From contig VXCM01000470.1 of assembly GCA_014773175.1 (NCBI GenBank), positions 186,001-250,000 on the forward strand: a DNA stretch of 64,000 bases, given 5' to 3'. A model generated the notes under the pieces. It searched no databases. It was not told the origin of the DNA and saw only the letters and a list, made by a program, of their open reading frames with translations. This document shows, piece after piece, positions 44,446-60,200 of this stretch (position 1 is the stretch's first letter; each line of letters starts with the position of its first letter). The position numbers and the translations under genes were made by a program. Source of the stretch: Lucifuga dentata (lineage: Eukaryota; Chordata; Actinopteri; Ophidiiformes; Bythitidae).

Positions 44446-47400
44446 CTGTAGATTGTAGATTCTGCTTTAGCAGCTACAAGCTTTGATAAAAATTGTGTTT
44501 TTTAAATATAGTAGTAGATATTTTTGGGCATCGTGGAGACTGCCGTTGTGTTCGATGCATCACTGCAGCGGGTTTTTCATCAAAGCAGATTTGGAATAAG
44601 ATAGGTCACCTATTATATATTATTTTATTAAAGTTCTCTCATTTTCATGCTTTTCCCTGGGCAGTTAGTTTTGCTGCTGCAACTCTATAGGATAATACAT
44701 CATCTCAGCCCCTGTGGGTAAGCGTGCATATTACAGCATTGTGAAATAGAGCCCCTTCTTTTGTAGTCACGGCTAAATTACACAAAAGCACAAACACACA
44801 CTGATGATAATGTATAATTATCTAACTGACAAATTATTAAGGCTGATTATTGAAAGACATCATAAACACATGGGGGGGGCTATGTCACCTACTGATTACA
44901 AAGATCATCCTGGATTTCAGCTTCAGCACTGTATGACTCCAAAGCGTCTGACCTGCAGGGGTGCCAGTCTGTGACTGACCCTGACCTCTGACCTCCCTGT
45001 GGTCAAACTGGAGCAAGCAAAAGGATGAATGTTCATGTTCCCCTCAAGGATCAATAAAGAGAAGTAGATGACTGATACGGTCTCATAGTTTTTGTGGTGA
45101 TGCCACACAGCTCGTTTCTTTGCCTGCTTCTTTAAAGAAAAATCAACTTTAGGCTCATTGGTTTGTAGAGTGTTTCTAACCATGGCATAACAATGTTTGA
45201 TTTCTCTCAGGCACAAAGCAGTGAATTCTCTGTGGAGAGCTGTCAGACCTGAGTTTCTCTCTTCAGGAACAGGATTGCATGTAGAAAATAAAGCTGTTTT
45301 GGCAGCTTTATTAAGGCAGTATCTTTATCACTGTGTTTGCAGTGCTGTTCCAACCCAGATAAGTGATGATCGTTTAATTTTTCTTCAAAACCAAAAATGT
45401 ATAAAATGTGTTTATTTGCAATGAAGCAGGATTCTTTCTTCTATTATCATGATAGATGGATTTATAATGGATGAACTGATGATGACAAGTTGTACATCTC
45501 CCAGTTGATTAATCATGGAGTTAAGAATCATTTCTATCCTAAACACATTTTTTTCCTAGATGGCTTTGAGGTTTTTGTTTATCTCGGTTTTTGTGCTACA
45601 GCCCAGATCTACAGACTGAAACCTTTTGCCATCATCTGAGAAAGTTAATCTTTTGTCCAATGGTTTGGCAGTAAAGCCTGTTCTCATCAGAAATAATCAA
45701 ACTGACCAAAATGCTACAATGCTCTGTGTAGTACACATCTCTTTAGAAATACACATGCATTTTAACCTTTGTAAGGTGTTTTTTAAGTGATAAATTTTAA
45801 AGGTTATGGGTTGATGTTAGGTTAAGGTTAAGGAAAGTCGTTCGGCATCTTGCTACTTTGTTTATTGCCAATTCTTACTCATTGAATAAAATGAAGAAAT
45901 ATTTCTTTAGTGCAGTTCAGCTCTTGCTGTACTGCTACATACATAATGATACATAAAATTAAGTCTGATTACACTTTTGTTATGTAAAGCAGCTCTGTTA
46001 ACCCAGGAGTTTGCCTAAGAAACTATAGGCTACATACAACTATAGATAGATGCTTAAAAGTTACTGAGAACCATTTATCAATATACTATACATTTACTAT
46101 AAAATACTTTTATTTTAAATATATAAATAATGATATTTTGTCTAAATATTTTATTTTACTGCATTTAGTTGACTGGTCATTCTAAAAGCCTTTTCACACA
46201 CATGCTGTGTTAATTGGATGAATTGCCTCAGCTGTTTCTGTAAAGGCAGCAGCTTCTTTTGTCACGCAAGCGACGTCTTAACATTACTTCCACATGATGT
46301 GACTGTTCACACACCACCGCTAATGCCGCTAAAGCTCTCTGTAGCTGGAAATTACTTTGAGTAGTTCATATACACGCCGTCAAGTGTGTGCCATACATCG
46401 GAACAACAGGCAGTTTGGAACTTAAGCAGTTAATTAAGTTTTACATTAATTTGACTGATAGACTAGCGGGGTGAATATATTGGCATAGCAAGTCCCTGTT
46501 CACACATGACCTTAAAATGCTGTCATGTTAATGGTAGAGGATGCGTGTGTGTATAATGAGGAAGAATCACATGAAGAAATAAAAACTGATAAGAGATGGA
46601 AAAAAGTGAACAATAAAGCAGTAAGATGAAGAAAATACAAGATAATGCAGTTTCATTATGAACTTAGTTTTCAGGTTACAGTAAAGGATGAATTTGATTT
46701 TCAGTCCCAAAAAATCAATAGGTCAAGGGTCACTGCTATGTCTGCTTGCCATTTTGAGTGTCATCTTAAGTGCTTTCTCTTTTTTACTTTCCACCAGGTC
46801 ATCTTTTATTTAAGAGCAGCCTGATTTGTGGAAATACAAAGGATTTGAAAAGTTCAGCAAACCCTTCCAAAATATAATGTTTTGTAAAAAAAAAAAAAAA
46901 AAANAAAAAAAAAAAAAAAAAGATAAAGAAAAAAATTTCCTTTTAACTTCTCCTTTGTAATTCACTCCTACTGTTCTGTGATTCTGTATCATGGAGCCAC
47001 CAGGGAGCTGGTGTAGCCTGAAACAATGTTCTCAAGAAGCCTGTTTGGTTTTTCACAGACAGATTATTTTTTTGAAGAGGTCCAAAGCGAGAAGTGCCTG
47101 TAATTGGAAGTAGCAGGAGGTGAATTCACATGAACACTCAGTGGCAGATCAATATTCCAAAGAAGCTGAAATATGCTGTTCATTCAATTACATGAGAGCT
47201 ACTGCAGCTACTTAAATCTCTGCAGTTTGAAGTTCTTAAACTTGGAATGGCATTTCACACAAACAATTTAACCAGAAACAAATCTAAACTCAGAAAATGT
47301 TTCTTTCCCTCCATGTGTACTACAAAACTGCTGTTGGCAATCAAACATTAACATCTCCTGCTTTCAAACACTCCTTGTGATATTTCTATTATTTAATCAG

Positions 47401-48382
47401 CCATTGATATCACACTTGTGTAGATCATGTTCTGTGCTTCAGTTTTCACACAGTACTCTTTTTTTTTTTTTTTTTTTTTTGGTGGAAATATCGCAAGCAT
47501 CAAAGCTATGTAAATTTTGTTTGTGTAAAGAAAAAGGTTGTTCAAACATAGAAACAGGTCAAAACTCATTACTTGTAGGTGGTGGTATAATCAGGCAGAA
47601 AGCCACACAAAGCTGATGTCTCAACTTATATCAACCTGTTTATATGTAAAGCTTCAGTCTGAACTCGTGCAGCTTGAATAATGTAGATTTTACCTGCAAC
47701 TTTATCACAGCCAATGAATTTTAGGTCCTGTGTCATTTGTACAGCCTTGGACACTGCTATCTTTATTAGTGAAAGTCCATTTTTGATCGTTCCCCTAGTG
47801 TGTAATGTTAGACAGATATGTTCACATTTAACCATGGCAAGAATAAGGAAAGACTAAAACATCATGTCCAGAGTACATTCTCTATTGAACTCAGTATCAA
47901 CTAGAAATCAAATGAATCTCACGTTTTTTTTTTTTTTTTNTTTTTTTTTTTTTTGTTTTTTTTTTGTTTGTTTTTTGCTGAGGGACTTAAGTTATCTGAA
48001 GTCATCTGACCTCTCATACAAACTCTCTAATGAGAACACTGACAGTGATGTACTTGAGGAGAATGCATCCTCGTCTAGAGAACGGGAATTCACAGGAGAA
48101 ATGATTACTGTAATGATTCTGCCCAGTGAATCTCTGATGACAAAGTAAATTTAAACCAGATCATTGTGAGAATAGATGATGGTATGAGCACAAATTTCAT
48201 TCTCAGCATTCTGGTTCACAAATGTGTTGATCATCTCCAGTAGCATCTTTGGGTTCAGTCCCATACAAGTATTCCTCTCTAAATAGATCACTCTTGTCCT
48301 GGTATAGGGACCACAACACTTACTGATCTGCATCCCTGGAGGCAAGAAAGGGGGAAAAAAAAAAAGTGCAAACATTAACACN

Positions 48383-48422
<40 letters not shown>

Positions 48423-50432
48423 CTTCGTCTCGCTCCTTCCATTACATGCTGTCACACTTGCTTGAATTTGCTCACCTGCATCTACACAGGAGGCCTTTGT
48501 AATGCGGCAGATCAGAAGTTAAACATTGTCCCGCTACTTGCTGTGGTGAATGATGTGCATGTTGGCAGCTGCGCCCCCCCCCAACCAGACCAGGAGACAG
48601 GAAGGGGGCACTGGAACTACAGGAAACTGGGGTCTAATCTCAGTAGACACAACTCTGCGTCAAAGACACACAAACACAGAGCGCACATTGAATCAGTTTT
48701 TGAACATTCCTTAACAATTATCTTCACACACGCACAGCAGACTATGCCATCTGGCATATGTAGGAAAATTCATTTTACCGTGCATTCATAATGTCACAGT
48801 GGAGGCAACAGATTACCTAAAGCCTAAGGATATCCAAAATTTGCACATCTAAAGCTTAACAACTGCTATTCCTTGTAACATGAGGTCTTAATAATAATAA
48901 TAATACCTAAAATACAAGCACTGCCATATAATTAACTTGATAATTTCATGAAAAGGAATTATTTCCAATACTGCAGCATAAGGAAACAAGCTTTGCCAGT
49001 TACTTTCTAATCTCAAACAGCTATAATTTGGCACCTTAGCTAATGTTGCCGATAGTCAGCGACGTTTGAATATCACATGGCTTTCAAACAGGAAGTGCCA
49101 AGTTAATATTTAAAGGGAATGGCCAAAAGGAAGTAAAAGTTTAACTTTTTGTTTGAGTCCTAAATGTGAAACATGGACGTAGCAAATTGCTTGAGTCGCC
49201 AGAACATCCCCAAAACATGCTTGATTTCAGCGTGTCATCTTTGGAAAATGAAAAACTTGTGCTAGCAGTATGACCTAAGACATATGAGAGTCTGAATGAT
49301 ACCAGGATAATAGCTCTCCTTAATTAAAAAAAAATCCTTAATTACTCAAGGAAATTGGACACGCTTTCCAGTCTCAAACCACCATCAATCAGCAAACACT
49401 CTAATGCATGCAAATGCGATGCTCATACTTAGAAATGTACTAATCACTGTATTTTCCTAGTATTTATTCAATTATGAAATATATTTATTAACACGAATAT
49501 GTTGTCCATATTTTTATGTGTTGCGATTGTGAGTTGAGATTAGACACTTGTGTTTAATGGAAGGAAATATAGAATTGAACAAGTAGAAATATCATGACAT
49601 GAAGATATTTACAGCATGACAAGCTGCAGAAAGCACAAACTTTTTTAGCCACAGAGATCAAGCAGCTTATTGAAAATAGCTGTTGTATCACTGACAAATT
49701 CCCTAATAAGCTGGTCTATTTCCAGATTTTGTCAGTTCTCTTCATCTTTTTTCTGTCTCATATCCAACCTTTCAGTAAATCCCAAACCGTGCACTAACAT
49801 CTTTTCTCCTCCATTCCTTTTTTTTTTCCATTATTACCATTCTTCCCCTCTGTCTCCATTTCTCTAGGTATATATGGGTAATTGGTACTGTGTTTCTTTA
49901 ATTAAAATGAGGTCTAATTGTAGCTGATGTAGGGCAAATGTTCATAGGCCTATAATTTCTTTATCACACTCCAGAGCCGCGGAGAGAGTGGAGAACAGGG
50001 AGGGGGAGGGTACACGGCAAACAAAAAGAGAAGAAAGTGAAAAACTGGGAATGGAATTAGAAAAGGGATTTTTGGTTCAAATGGTTTCTGCTTGTAATTT
50101 AAGGTCAGCTGTCTAAAGCCGACAAACAGCTGTATAGAAAATGGGACTGGGGTATTTGCTGTGTAATGTTACTCCTCCTTTGTCAAAAATACGGGGTCAG
50201 GTTTACGATTTCAAAAGGTAACACCTTCTATTGTTGTTCTCCTTTTCATAGAGAAAACGTAATACTTTCCCTTTGCCGATATTTTTCTGACATTGTGGAG
50301 ATGATAAAAAACAGCCTTTGTGCTTCTTACTCTTGCTACCTTGTGGTAAACCTGGTTCAGATAAACACATACTTACAAACTGCAGAGTTGCAGCACGTCA
50401 GCACCTTTACCAAACAAAAACAAAAACAAATA

Positions 50433-50479
<47 letters not shown>

Positions 50480-50491
50480 NAAAAACAAATA

Positions 50492-50542
<51 letters not shown>

Positions 50543-51234
50543 GTTCTGTTACACTTGATGCCAGTTCCAGCATCAGGCTCTGCTAACATTTCTAGCGTCT
50601 GTTATATGACCAGTTGAACTGTAATTACTGTACAGTTGTTTGTTTTGGGTGTTATATATGGACAGATGACGAATTTTCATTGTTTGTTCGTTTCTCTGGC
50701 AATTGGGGCAATTTTCCAGCGGTGGGTGGCCGCCGTTGCTGAAAGAATGTAAGGGAAATGCCGGCTTCCTCTTACAGAGCTTAGCCTGACTCTGTTTGAG
50801 TGAAAGGCATGGCCATGCATGTATATAACAGGAACACTCGCCATCTCATAGAAACACTTGCGCTCACACATCCTGTCTCATAAAGCTTAATGATAGAGGG
50901 GCGATAAACAGTGATTACTATGCCTGGAGGTTGTGTTTCTTTTCCACAACTTGAAATCAGCATATGAGCCACAAGCAGGTGTGCAGCTGAAAGGTAGGAG
51001 ACGGGGCAGTCTCGGAGTGCGAGTATTATGAAGGTGTTCTTTCAATTATGCTAAAGTGAACTTGAGGTGCAGCAATAGCAGAGAAAATATCGGCCTGAAC
51101 TTCGTCACCCAATTATCCTCTTCATCCACCTCTCTCCTCTTCTGCACTCTCTCCTCTCCTCTTCACCTTCTCAGATTATTGCTGTAAGGCTGTAGTTTTT
51201 GAAGTCAAGGAGGCTGATACGTGTCTGTGTGGGT

Positions 51235-51280
<46 letters not shown>

Positions 51281-54200
51281 TTTCAGCTTTAGCAAATAGA
51301 GAAACCGAGAGTGTGAACCGAGTAGATTGTCAAAGGGAAAACGATATTACAGATGGAGAACGATAGATAAGGAGCACATTTGCCATTTACCTCTCACTAG
51401 TAGTTTAATGACAAACCTGCAGCATAAGCAACCCTGATGTGATTAGCGTTATCATGTCATCGCTTTCATGCGCTCTGCATCAGACGGGTCATGCAGCCAG
51501 TAGGAATGAGCAAATGACACTGAGGTAGAATGTAATAAGAAAGATTTACAGTAAGTCATTGGCATTTGAGTTGGAAACTATATGGGATGAAAATGGGATA
51601 AATTGTACATTAATTATGGGGAAGATGTACTGAATGTTTGTGAGATTTGAGCAAAAGATTTTCCAAAACCATTACTGAAAAACTAGGATGGTGGCTTTTG
51701 AAATATATGAACTAGGATTAAAACTAGCCCATAAAAGTGTGTTACTTTTAATAATGTTACAATATTTACTAGTTCTGTTTTCAATCTGCAGAGCAGAAGG
51801 GGCAGCAGATGATAATACATTAAATTATTGAGTTATCAGCTCAAATGTAGATTATTTGTCAGGTAAAATAAAGGTTTGACTTTGATTTTGATTCATGCTT
51901 GTGGATTACTATGACTCTTAGCAGAATTTAACATAAAGAGCCTTCAACAAGAGCAGCTAAACGTTTGATCTCACCAAGAAAGACCAGCCGTGGCGTTCCT
52001 GTATCATCCTGTTAATCCACAGACATTTCCTATTAGAATATATGATGCAGAGTAAATCATTAAAGCAATAAAGAAAAATAAAAGACACCCCCGAATCATC
52101 CTTTTTATTCGAATGATCGATTTGTAGTTTGAGAAGGACTAAACAAACACCCAGTTTATTGATCATCCCAATTAACCCACACTTTTCTCCAATATTTGAT
52201 TTTTTTTTTTTTTTTTTTTTTAACAATACTCACTTGTGTTGAACAACAGCTTCTGAAAGTGTGAATGTGTCTGGATGGCTACAGGGAAAACATTTGTCTC
52301 TGCAGGAAGTCAGGCTGTGCCAAGTCTTAAATCAGTGTTTTTATGCCATCGTGTGTATTTTGCTGGGATGTGGGCTGGTAAGTGGTAGATGTGATGTGAT
52401 GTGCCTCTAGAGGATCACAGAAATTAAAAATTGTAGGCGTTGGGGTTATTTTTGTGAAATACTATGAATGTTGTGAAGAATATACAGTATACTCACAGCA
52501 CAAGGGGCCACTGACAGCATTCTCATAACATTTTCATGTGGGCAGTTAGTATGCGTTGCCTCTATACAAAGTCTTCATTGCCAGCAAATTTGGAATATTG
52601 AAATTAAGGTTTAATTGTATGTTTAGGACTGTTTTTTCTCCACTAACATGATATTTTGGTACTTTAAAATGATCTGGTTGACTATGTGTGAACTGAAAGC
52701 GAGTTGCAGGTTTGGAGGTTTGGAAGTACTTTGGCTTGTAGTAACCTGATGTTCCTTGCATTTAAAATCCCAATACATTAACAATATACACTCTTTAAGA
52801 TCCCCAGAGGCCAAAAGCTCACATTAATAAATGCCTTAATTGCAAGAACAGCATGCAGGAATCTTTTCTTCAAGATACTTGAGCTGCGTTACAAAGCAGC
52901 TGCATGAAAAATACCACATGTGCAAGTTTTTCTTACTCCAGAGAGGCAAATGCTAAAACAGATTTTGTCATAAATTTAAAATTACAACTCAATTTTGAAA
53001 AAAACGGATTTATGTCCTTATAAGAAACAAAGTATTCCAGGGACTGCATTATTATTTTTTACCTCAAAAAAAAAAAAAAACTCAGTAAAAATCTCTATAA
53101 AACTAAACTGCTAAAAGATAAAATGGAATTTGAGACAATATAAGATTTTATAGGGCCATACAAACATACATTTGTAAACTAAATTAACAGTAAACAGGCG
53201 GTGGCTGTTAAATTCACCCATAATGTCTGTCTGCAAGACAGCAATCTGCCAGAGGACCAAACCAGCCAGCTGGGAAAATTTGCCAAGTTGTCTTGGTGAC
53301 CAAATGACGAGTGCTGTGTCGGATTGTAGTTTACGGACACAGTATGGTTTCGTAATTGGTGATTTGGCTATTTCACACCAAAAAAAAGCTTAACTTCCCT
53401 TTAGTTTGTTCTACTATTGAAGTCAAAGTGATGATGCTGATTCAGAGTGTTCCTACTTCTATTCTAGGTCTTCAGATTCTAGGTCCAGATGTTGTGTTGT
53501 GTTGTGTTTATGTCAGTGTGTGTCTGACTTTACTATTGACCCTCATGTTGTGATTCTCTTTTAACAAAACACTGTGATAGCATCAGTGATAAATTCACAC
53601 TGAAACCCCATTTTCTCTAACACCCATTTTTATGCAAGTGCTCTCCTTGATCAGGGCCCGATGAAAGCTGCATTAAATCCTGTTTATTGGTAAATTCAGA
53701 CTGCCTGACCCTTGAGACGAGCTTGTGCAGGGAACACGTGGGGTTCTAAAAGCCAGTCTGTGACAGAAACCTCATCCCATCAGCAAATATGAGTCACAAT
53801 TCAGCAGAGCTAAAATCTCCTAAAAGAATTGGGGGAAAAAGAGACCTTCACACGAAAAGGAGCCTTTTCACCCCAAACTAAATGCAACTTTTTTGGATTT
53901 TGTTACATGGAATTCTGCTCTCTGATTGTATTTGGATCCTGACTCATACCAGAACTGCTCAGATTGTATATGAGCTGGCAGCCTGCCCTTCAAAAGATTA
54001 CAGAAAAAAAAAGAAAAATCAATTCCGTTGTAATCACAGATCATGTCTGGAAGGGCTTAAATGTGTGTGGATGTGTGTGTGTATGTGAATGTGTCTCCAT
54101 TTGTATTTGTAAGTTTGGTCGATGCTCCTATTCCCAGTACTTGTCATTAATCTCCGTGGACAAAAGTGGGCTATTTTACCAGGTTTAGTGTGACCACAAA

Positions 54201-57200
54201 CATGGTGTGTCTCTGGGAACCGAAGGGACTTGAGGCAAAAAAGAAGTAAGTACAGGGGAAGATTATTTTAGGGCAGTGGGAATGTTCCTGTAGGTATAAT
54301 TGAGTGATGAAACTCAATCCTCCTTCCTAACCCCAGTGTAAGCAACAGCTCAAACACGCCAGCGGGACACAGTACAATGGAGTGACTTAGTTGTAGGTAC
54401 TGCGCTTACTTGGGTTATACATTTTTGCACGCACGTTATTTCTTTGCATATAATGAAATATTATCATGTCATTTTCATATTTCCTGCAGTGAGTGATGCT
54501 GTACTTTTGTCATTTTTCACAGAGGTCCTGATGAACACAAAGATGGAGACTTCTGATCTCAAATGGACCATTTACTCCCATGCCAAACCTGAGGTATGCA
54601 GCCACAGCTTCAGCATGTAATCTCTCTGCCTTACACAGGACTCATGGCGGCTGGGGATTTTTGGCTTCCAACTGTTTCTTTGTTACTCTTGCTATAACAG
54701 AGTTCCTTATATGGCAGGTAACTGACAGAGTAATGGAATCGCCAGAATAAACAAGGGATTCAAAGTATATTGAAAGCAGATAAGTCCCATCAGCCTTGGA
54801 GTGAACGTTACTGGCTGCCCGCAATTCTGAATACTGCAGCCAGAAAATGGCAGATTTGTAATTTGATCAAGTGAGGAGTGGTTGCCGGGGCATTTTTTGC
54901 CAGGAACATAAGAAACCAAAACTGCTCAACTTGCTGATGGCTCATAAGGAAAAGGGTTAGAGTGATTCTGGCAGGGAGCTTGTGAACTGGTCAGAAACAC
55001 TTATGCCTCTACAAACGTGTCTGTGCTTTCAATTAAGATGCAAGGCAAAACAGACCAACAGGCACGTTACAGCAGCCATTATCAGTTGGAGTAATTCATG
55101 AAGAACTTCGCACTGATTCTAAAACACCACAGTATTGTGTTTCATGAACTACTTTCACTGAAAAAAAAATGCCGTAGTGGTTAAACAGTGAAATGCTCAG
55201 TGGTGACAGGCAGCAGCGGCGAGACGTCATAAGCTGTGTGTATCAACAGATACGGAGTGTTTGGTTTTTAGTGTAAAGATTTTTCGCTGCAGTGTTAATG
55301 TGTGTGGGTTCTTTTCCTGGCATGGTTTACATCTATTCTGTGGGCAAAGTGAGGAAGAGGAAATAGAGACTCTGGAGCTGTGGTTTCACTCAGATGAAGA
55401 GGTTTTCATGCTGTTTTTCATGACAGGGTTACATGGTCAACACACCCTTATCCAGTCTGGCTTTACAGCCCTGCTCCTGATTTGGGTTTAACGCAGGTCT
55501 GGTACTGCTTGGTCTTGATGTGAAATGATGAACTGATTTTTAAAGAAATAAAACTATATAAAACTATACTGTATTCTTACTATGATTATTTTAGCATTAG
55601 AGAATTATGAGAGCCTTAGAATAGATGCTAGCGGCGACTTCTAGTCCTCTCAGACATAAATTCTGATCCTCTCATGCTTATAGATACTTTAGCATGATTG
55701 TTTAATATTAGTTATTAAATCATCCATCTATTCTTGATACTCAATTATCCTCCACTTCCAAATGTTAACATTTCACTGATCAGCTTAAATTGCAGTATCT
55801 GGGAAATTCTCTGGTATTATTTACCTCACTTAACCTCATGGTTGCTCTATACAGCAATATCAGACATGGCTGTCAAACTCAATTTCATTTAAGCATCAGT
55901 CTCAGTAACTGTCGATTGCTGTGATTAGTCTTCGACAGTCATTTTAAAGTCTTGGTGACTGTTGATTTGTATCACAGTAAACATTTGTTGACACAAATAC
56001 TCATTCCCAAACTTAATGGCATTAATTTGAGATGAATCAGGCAGTTCTCACCAGAAAAGATTCAGTTGTGACTCTTGGTGCTCTGTTGTTCTATTATTCA
56101 TTCAGTATTCTGTCTCACTCTACACATCAACTGCAAATGGATTTTTAAAGATTTACATATTTACATAACTGGATTTCTAAGCCTCAAATTCAGGAGCTGA
56201 ATTCTGCCCTGAGTATGTTAATTTCTTGTTTCCTGCTCTCGGTAACGTAGTGATGTGAGCATGTTTGTTGTTGCCGCAGCAATCAAACATGAAAGTGTTT
56301 TACTGTTGCATTTGGCTTCTCCTCAAATGCAAATGTCTTTGGAAGGTTTTAACTTTATCCTACATATTTGTAACGTCCCCTCGGTATCCCTGTATTCGAG
56401 CTTAAAAGTATGTTTGAGGGGTGAAAGCTATGTCTCGGATGCTGTGTGCAGCAGTCTGCTGTGTTTGACAAGTGAGCCTTGCAGCAAGCTTTTACTGGCT
56501 GTGACTGCAGCTCAGCAGGAGGAATTATTTAGCAACCTAGATTCAAATTTGGGCTGAATCAAAATCCACAGCAGCCCAGATCTGTCCTACAAGCCTCTGA
56601 CAGGTGCTGTAAAGCAGACAGCCAACAAAGCACTGCAACTTTTTTTTTCATTTGACCAAATGCATGAGACCAATGAAAGTCTTTGCTTGACAATTAATTA
56701 AAATTGGAGTTTTCTGGGACATTTATCTGACCACAGTTTGCTCTCTTTTCTCTCAGTGGGAGGAGGTAAGTGGCCTGGATGAGGAGAACAACAGTGTGAG
56801 AACCTATCAGATCTGCCAGACAGACAGCTCCTCCAGCCATTGGCTGCGCAGTGGGTTCATCCAAAGGAAAGGAGCATCTCAGGTGTATGTGGAACTGCGA
56901 TTCACAATGATGGAATGTTCTTCGGGAAACACCCACCACCGCAGCTGTAAGGAGACCTTTAACCTCTACTACTACCAGGCAGACTCTAACGAGGCCACGG
57001 CCACTTACCCACCCTGGATGGAGAACCCATACACAAAGGTAGGTCAGGTGAAGGTTATGGCTAGATTCTAAGGTTCTAAGCAAAGTACTCAACATATACT
57101 GATTGATATATACTAGTCCTCATTTACAGACCATGCTGGTGGGTTTATATGTTTTAACCCCACATCTACAGTTCATGTATGTTATAAATTATTGTTCATT

Positions 57201-60200
57201 ATTATTGACCATTTCATGAAGCATAGCATGATTTTATAAATTGATTTTCCTAAGTTCCAGGGAGCCGGTGGTTTTCATTACTATATAACCGTCATCTTAG
57301 AGACTGCTTAAAATGCATAATCCATCACAGCGAGCATTTGGCCGCTCTTATGTTTTTTGGTCTTTTTTTTGGGTCAGAATTACATTACCATCATATGCTA
57401 ATGCACTTAGGAGAATGGACAGATCAGAAAACTCCATGTTGGTTCATCCAAGAATCCGACATTCAAACTTTCAGAGTTGGCTGCAGAACAGCAACCTTTT
57501 TAATGCAAGAAATGACCAAATTTACATAATTCATTTCATGACATGCATACTTGATTATTGTTTTTCGTCTGGGTTTCATTTTCCAATAACATAGATGATA
57601 AATCCAGGACTTTTAGCAGCTGAGTGTCAAATCGCCAATGTCTGGGCATCCTTGAACACACCAACAAGGAGATTTTTTAAAATGGTCCCTTTTCTTCTGC
57701 TGCAACACCATTGACAACATAACTTTGACAGAAAAATAAAGGCAATAAATGTTCATTGTTATGCGAATTTTAGCGAATTTTCTATCTCAAACAAGTTTCC
57801 TGACCAAACTTTAATGAATGGAGAGAGGAAGGAAGTAAGTCACTCTAAAATCACTGTTATGCTTTGGAAATCAAAGCAACATGTACAATGTAAAGCAAAC
57901 ATAATTTGGAGTTAATGGGTTAAATCGGCCAAAATCCTCAAAGTACACAAAGGTGTCTGAACTTAAAAGTTTGAATATTTTGTGTTGGGATTCGTCCATT
58001 GCGTGAGAGCTATAGAGCTTGTCTTTATAATTTTCCCTTTCTTCCTGTCTTAGGTGGACACAGTGGCTGCAGACTTTCTACTGAGGCCGGGTGGGGAGAG
58101 GAAATTCAATGTAAAGACCTTACGACTCGGCCCTCTGTCCAAAAGAGGCTTCTACTTGGCTTTTCAGGCTCAAGGCGCCTGCATGGCCCTGCTATCAGTC
58201 AGGGTGTTTTTTAAGAAGTGTCCTCCCCTGGTCAGCGCTCTTTCCTCCTTCCCTGAGACTGTCCCCCGCACTCTGGTGCAAGAAGCACAGGGTGTGTGTG
58301 TGGAGCATGCTGCCCAGCAGGGACCCAGACCTCGCCCGCCTAAGCTCTTCTGTGGGGAAGACGGCCAGTGGGTGGGCCAACCTACAACCTCCTGTGCCTG
58401 CCTACCAGGGTTTGAGCCTGCTGAAGGATACACACGGTGCACAGGTGAGAAGAGTAGCAAGGTTTCAACACACACCTGCAAGTACTGTGTTATGGAGACT
58501 ACACACTGACAGGCAGAGCAAACAAGAACACAACGTTAAGATGAGGGTGGGGTTCAGTGAGGGTCGCAGCGCTTGAGAGATAATAAGAGACTGAGGAAGT
58601 TAATGAGTCAGGGGAATGGCTGTGACACTGCGGGGACAGAGAGAGATCAGGTGGAGCAGCACTTAGCGGAGAAGGGAAGGGTGGGGTCAGGCTTACTGCT
58701 GAGACAACTCAAAAAAGGCCTGCGGATCAGCTGTGATGGAAGGAGCAGAGGAGGGCTGGAGAGGTGATGGAGACAAGGGGGAATGCTTGGGGTAAAGATC
58801 ATATCACTCTGAGATCATCAAAGCAAAGCAACAAAGAAGGAGAAAGAAGCAGGATGAGTCTCCCAGGAGCTGTGCAGCAGCTCTGTCTAATGAGTCCAAT
58901 TAACAAGCCTCACACATCAGCCCACTACACACACACACACAAATACTCACTCATACCCTGCATTACATCAATGCATACTCATGTTGCACCAAAATGCACA
59001 ATATCAAAATGAAACTGAACTAGAAAATGAAAAATTTCGGAAAGAAAATCAATGCTCGTATCGGTTTAAAGGTGAGATTTGTTTGAGCTCTATGGGAGGT
59101 AAATGCTTTTCAAAATAAAAAAAAATAATTTGAAACATTTTGCTTCTGGTAACAAGTTGGCATTTTAAGCATTCTGTCACTGAGGGGGAAATGCACCCAT
59201 CATGCCAGGGAAATTGCCATTTTAACAAGACTGAACAGCTAATTTACTTATTAGAGTGGATATTTTAGAAAATTGAATTGATGTCTAGCTTTATAATAAA
59301 GTCGGTTTTTCTGTAATGCAGTGTCTTACATAGACAACACATACATTTTCTGGGATACAACAAAGCCATCTATCTTCATGAATGCTGTCATGCAGATTTA
59401 GTGTTATTATGATGCAATATTTAAACAATATCTTTGAAGAAAATCCTCTAGCATCCACTATTATTAAATTTAAACGGGCCAGGTATATTTCCTCACTTTT
59501 CAGGACTTTCAAAAACTATGGTTTCCAATGTGACACCTAAAACTATACAATATGACGTCTTGAACATTACTAAAAAAAAATTTTTTGACATATCCGCGTT
59601 CAGCAGCTGAAGTTACAGCAAAATGTTAACAGCTGTCACAGCAAACCTTAGAATGCAAATGAGGAAGTATCAACATCAAAATTTTAATTTTTACTTCAAA
59701 CAATTAAACGTTTGAGTAGGAGGATGAGTATATTTTTTCAGACCCTCAATGGACTCCCATGGATTGTTCTAGACTGAGAATAAATCCTGCATTAAAACTT
59801 AATGCTAACTAAAATAACATGGATTTTCAAAGTCGCAGCTAAACTCTTTGTAGAGATTGATTGAAACACTGACAGATTGCTTTAGGGGCGTATCACTCTG
59901 CAAATTCTCCACCAGGTTGTTGCAAATCTAAAAGTGCTATTTGCCATCTTATCAGGTCAAAGTTGGAGTCACAAAGCGTCAGTCAGTTCAATAATCCTGC
60001 TTTATGTCAGTCATTAGCATTCAATTGGCGTTGGAGTTATGTGAACTAACAACTGTATATTCCAACATTAAATAGGTGAGATATGCAGTTGCACTCAGCT
60101 CTTTCACTCTATTGATGTGAGGCATTTGCATAGCAAACTGTCACTTTGAAAGGATCGACCCTGCAAAACAAAAGTAGCCACAGTCAGCACTGAGGCCCAA

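Larger units (their letters stand above)
43354..54522. other. ephb4 intron 1, 3' part
   Basis: AT-rich intron with several microsatellites and four single-N assembly joins (46904, 47940, 48382, 50480). No exon, RNA gene or mobile element that I can support was seen. Confidence 0.5.

Noticed and set aside
45197..46520. Possible transposon around TTCACACA motifs at 46190 and 46500
   Set aside because: The similar ends are in direct, not inverted, orientation and the match is short.
50166..50543. Open frame rich in Cys-Val repeats
   Set aside because: It is translation of a duplicated TG microsatellite across an assembly N.
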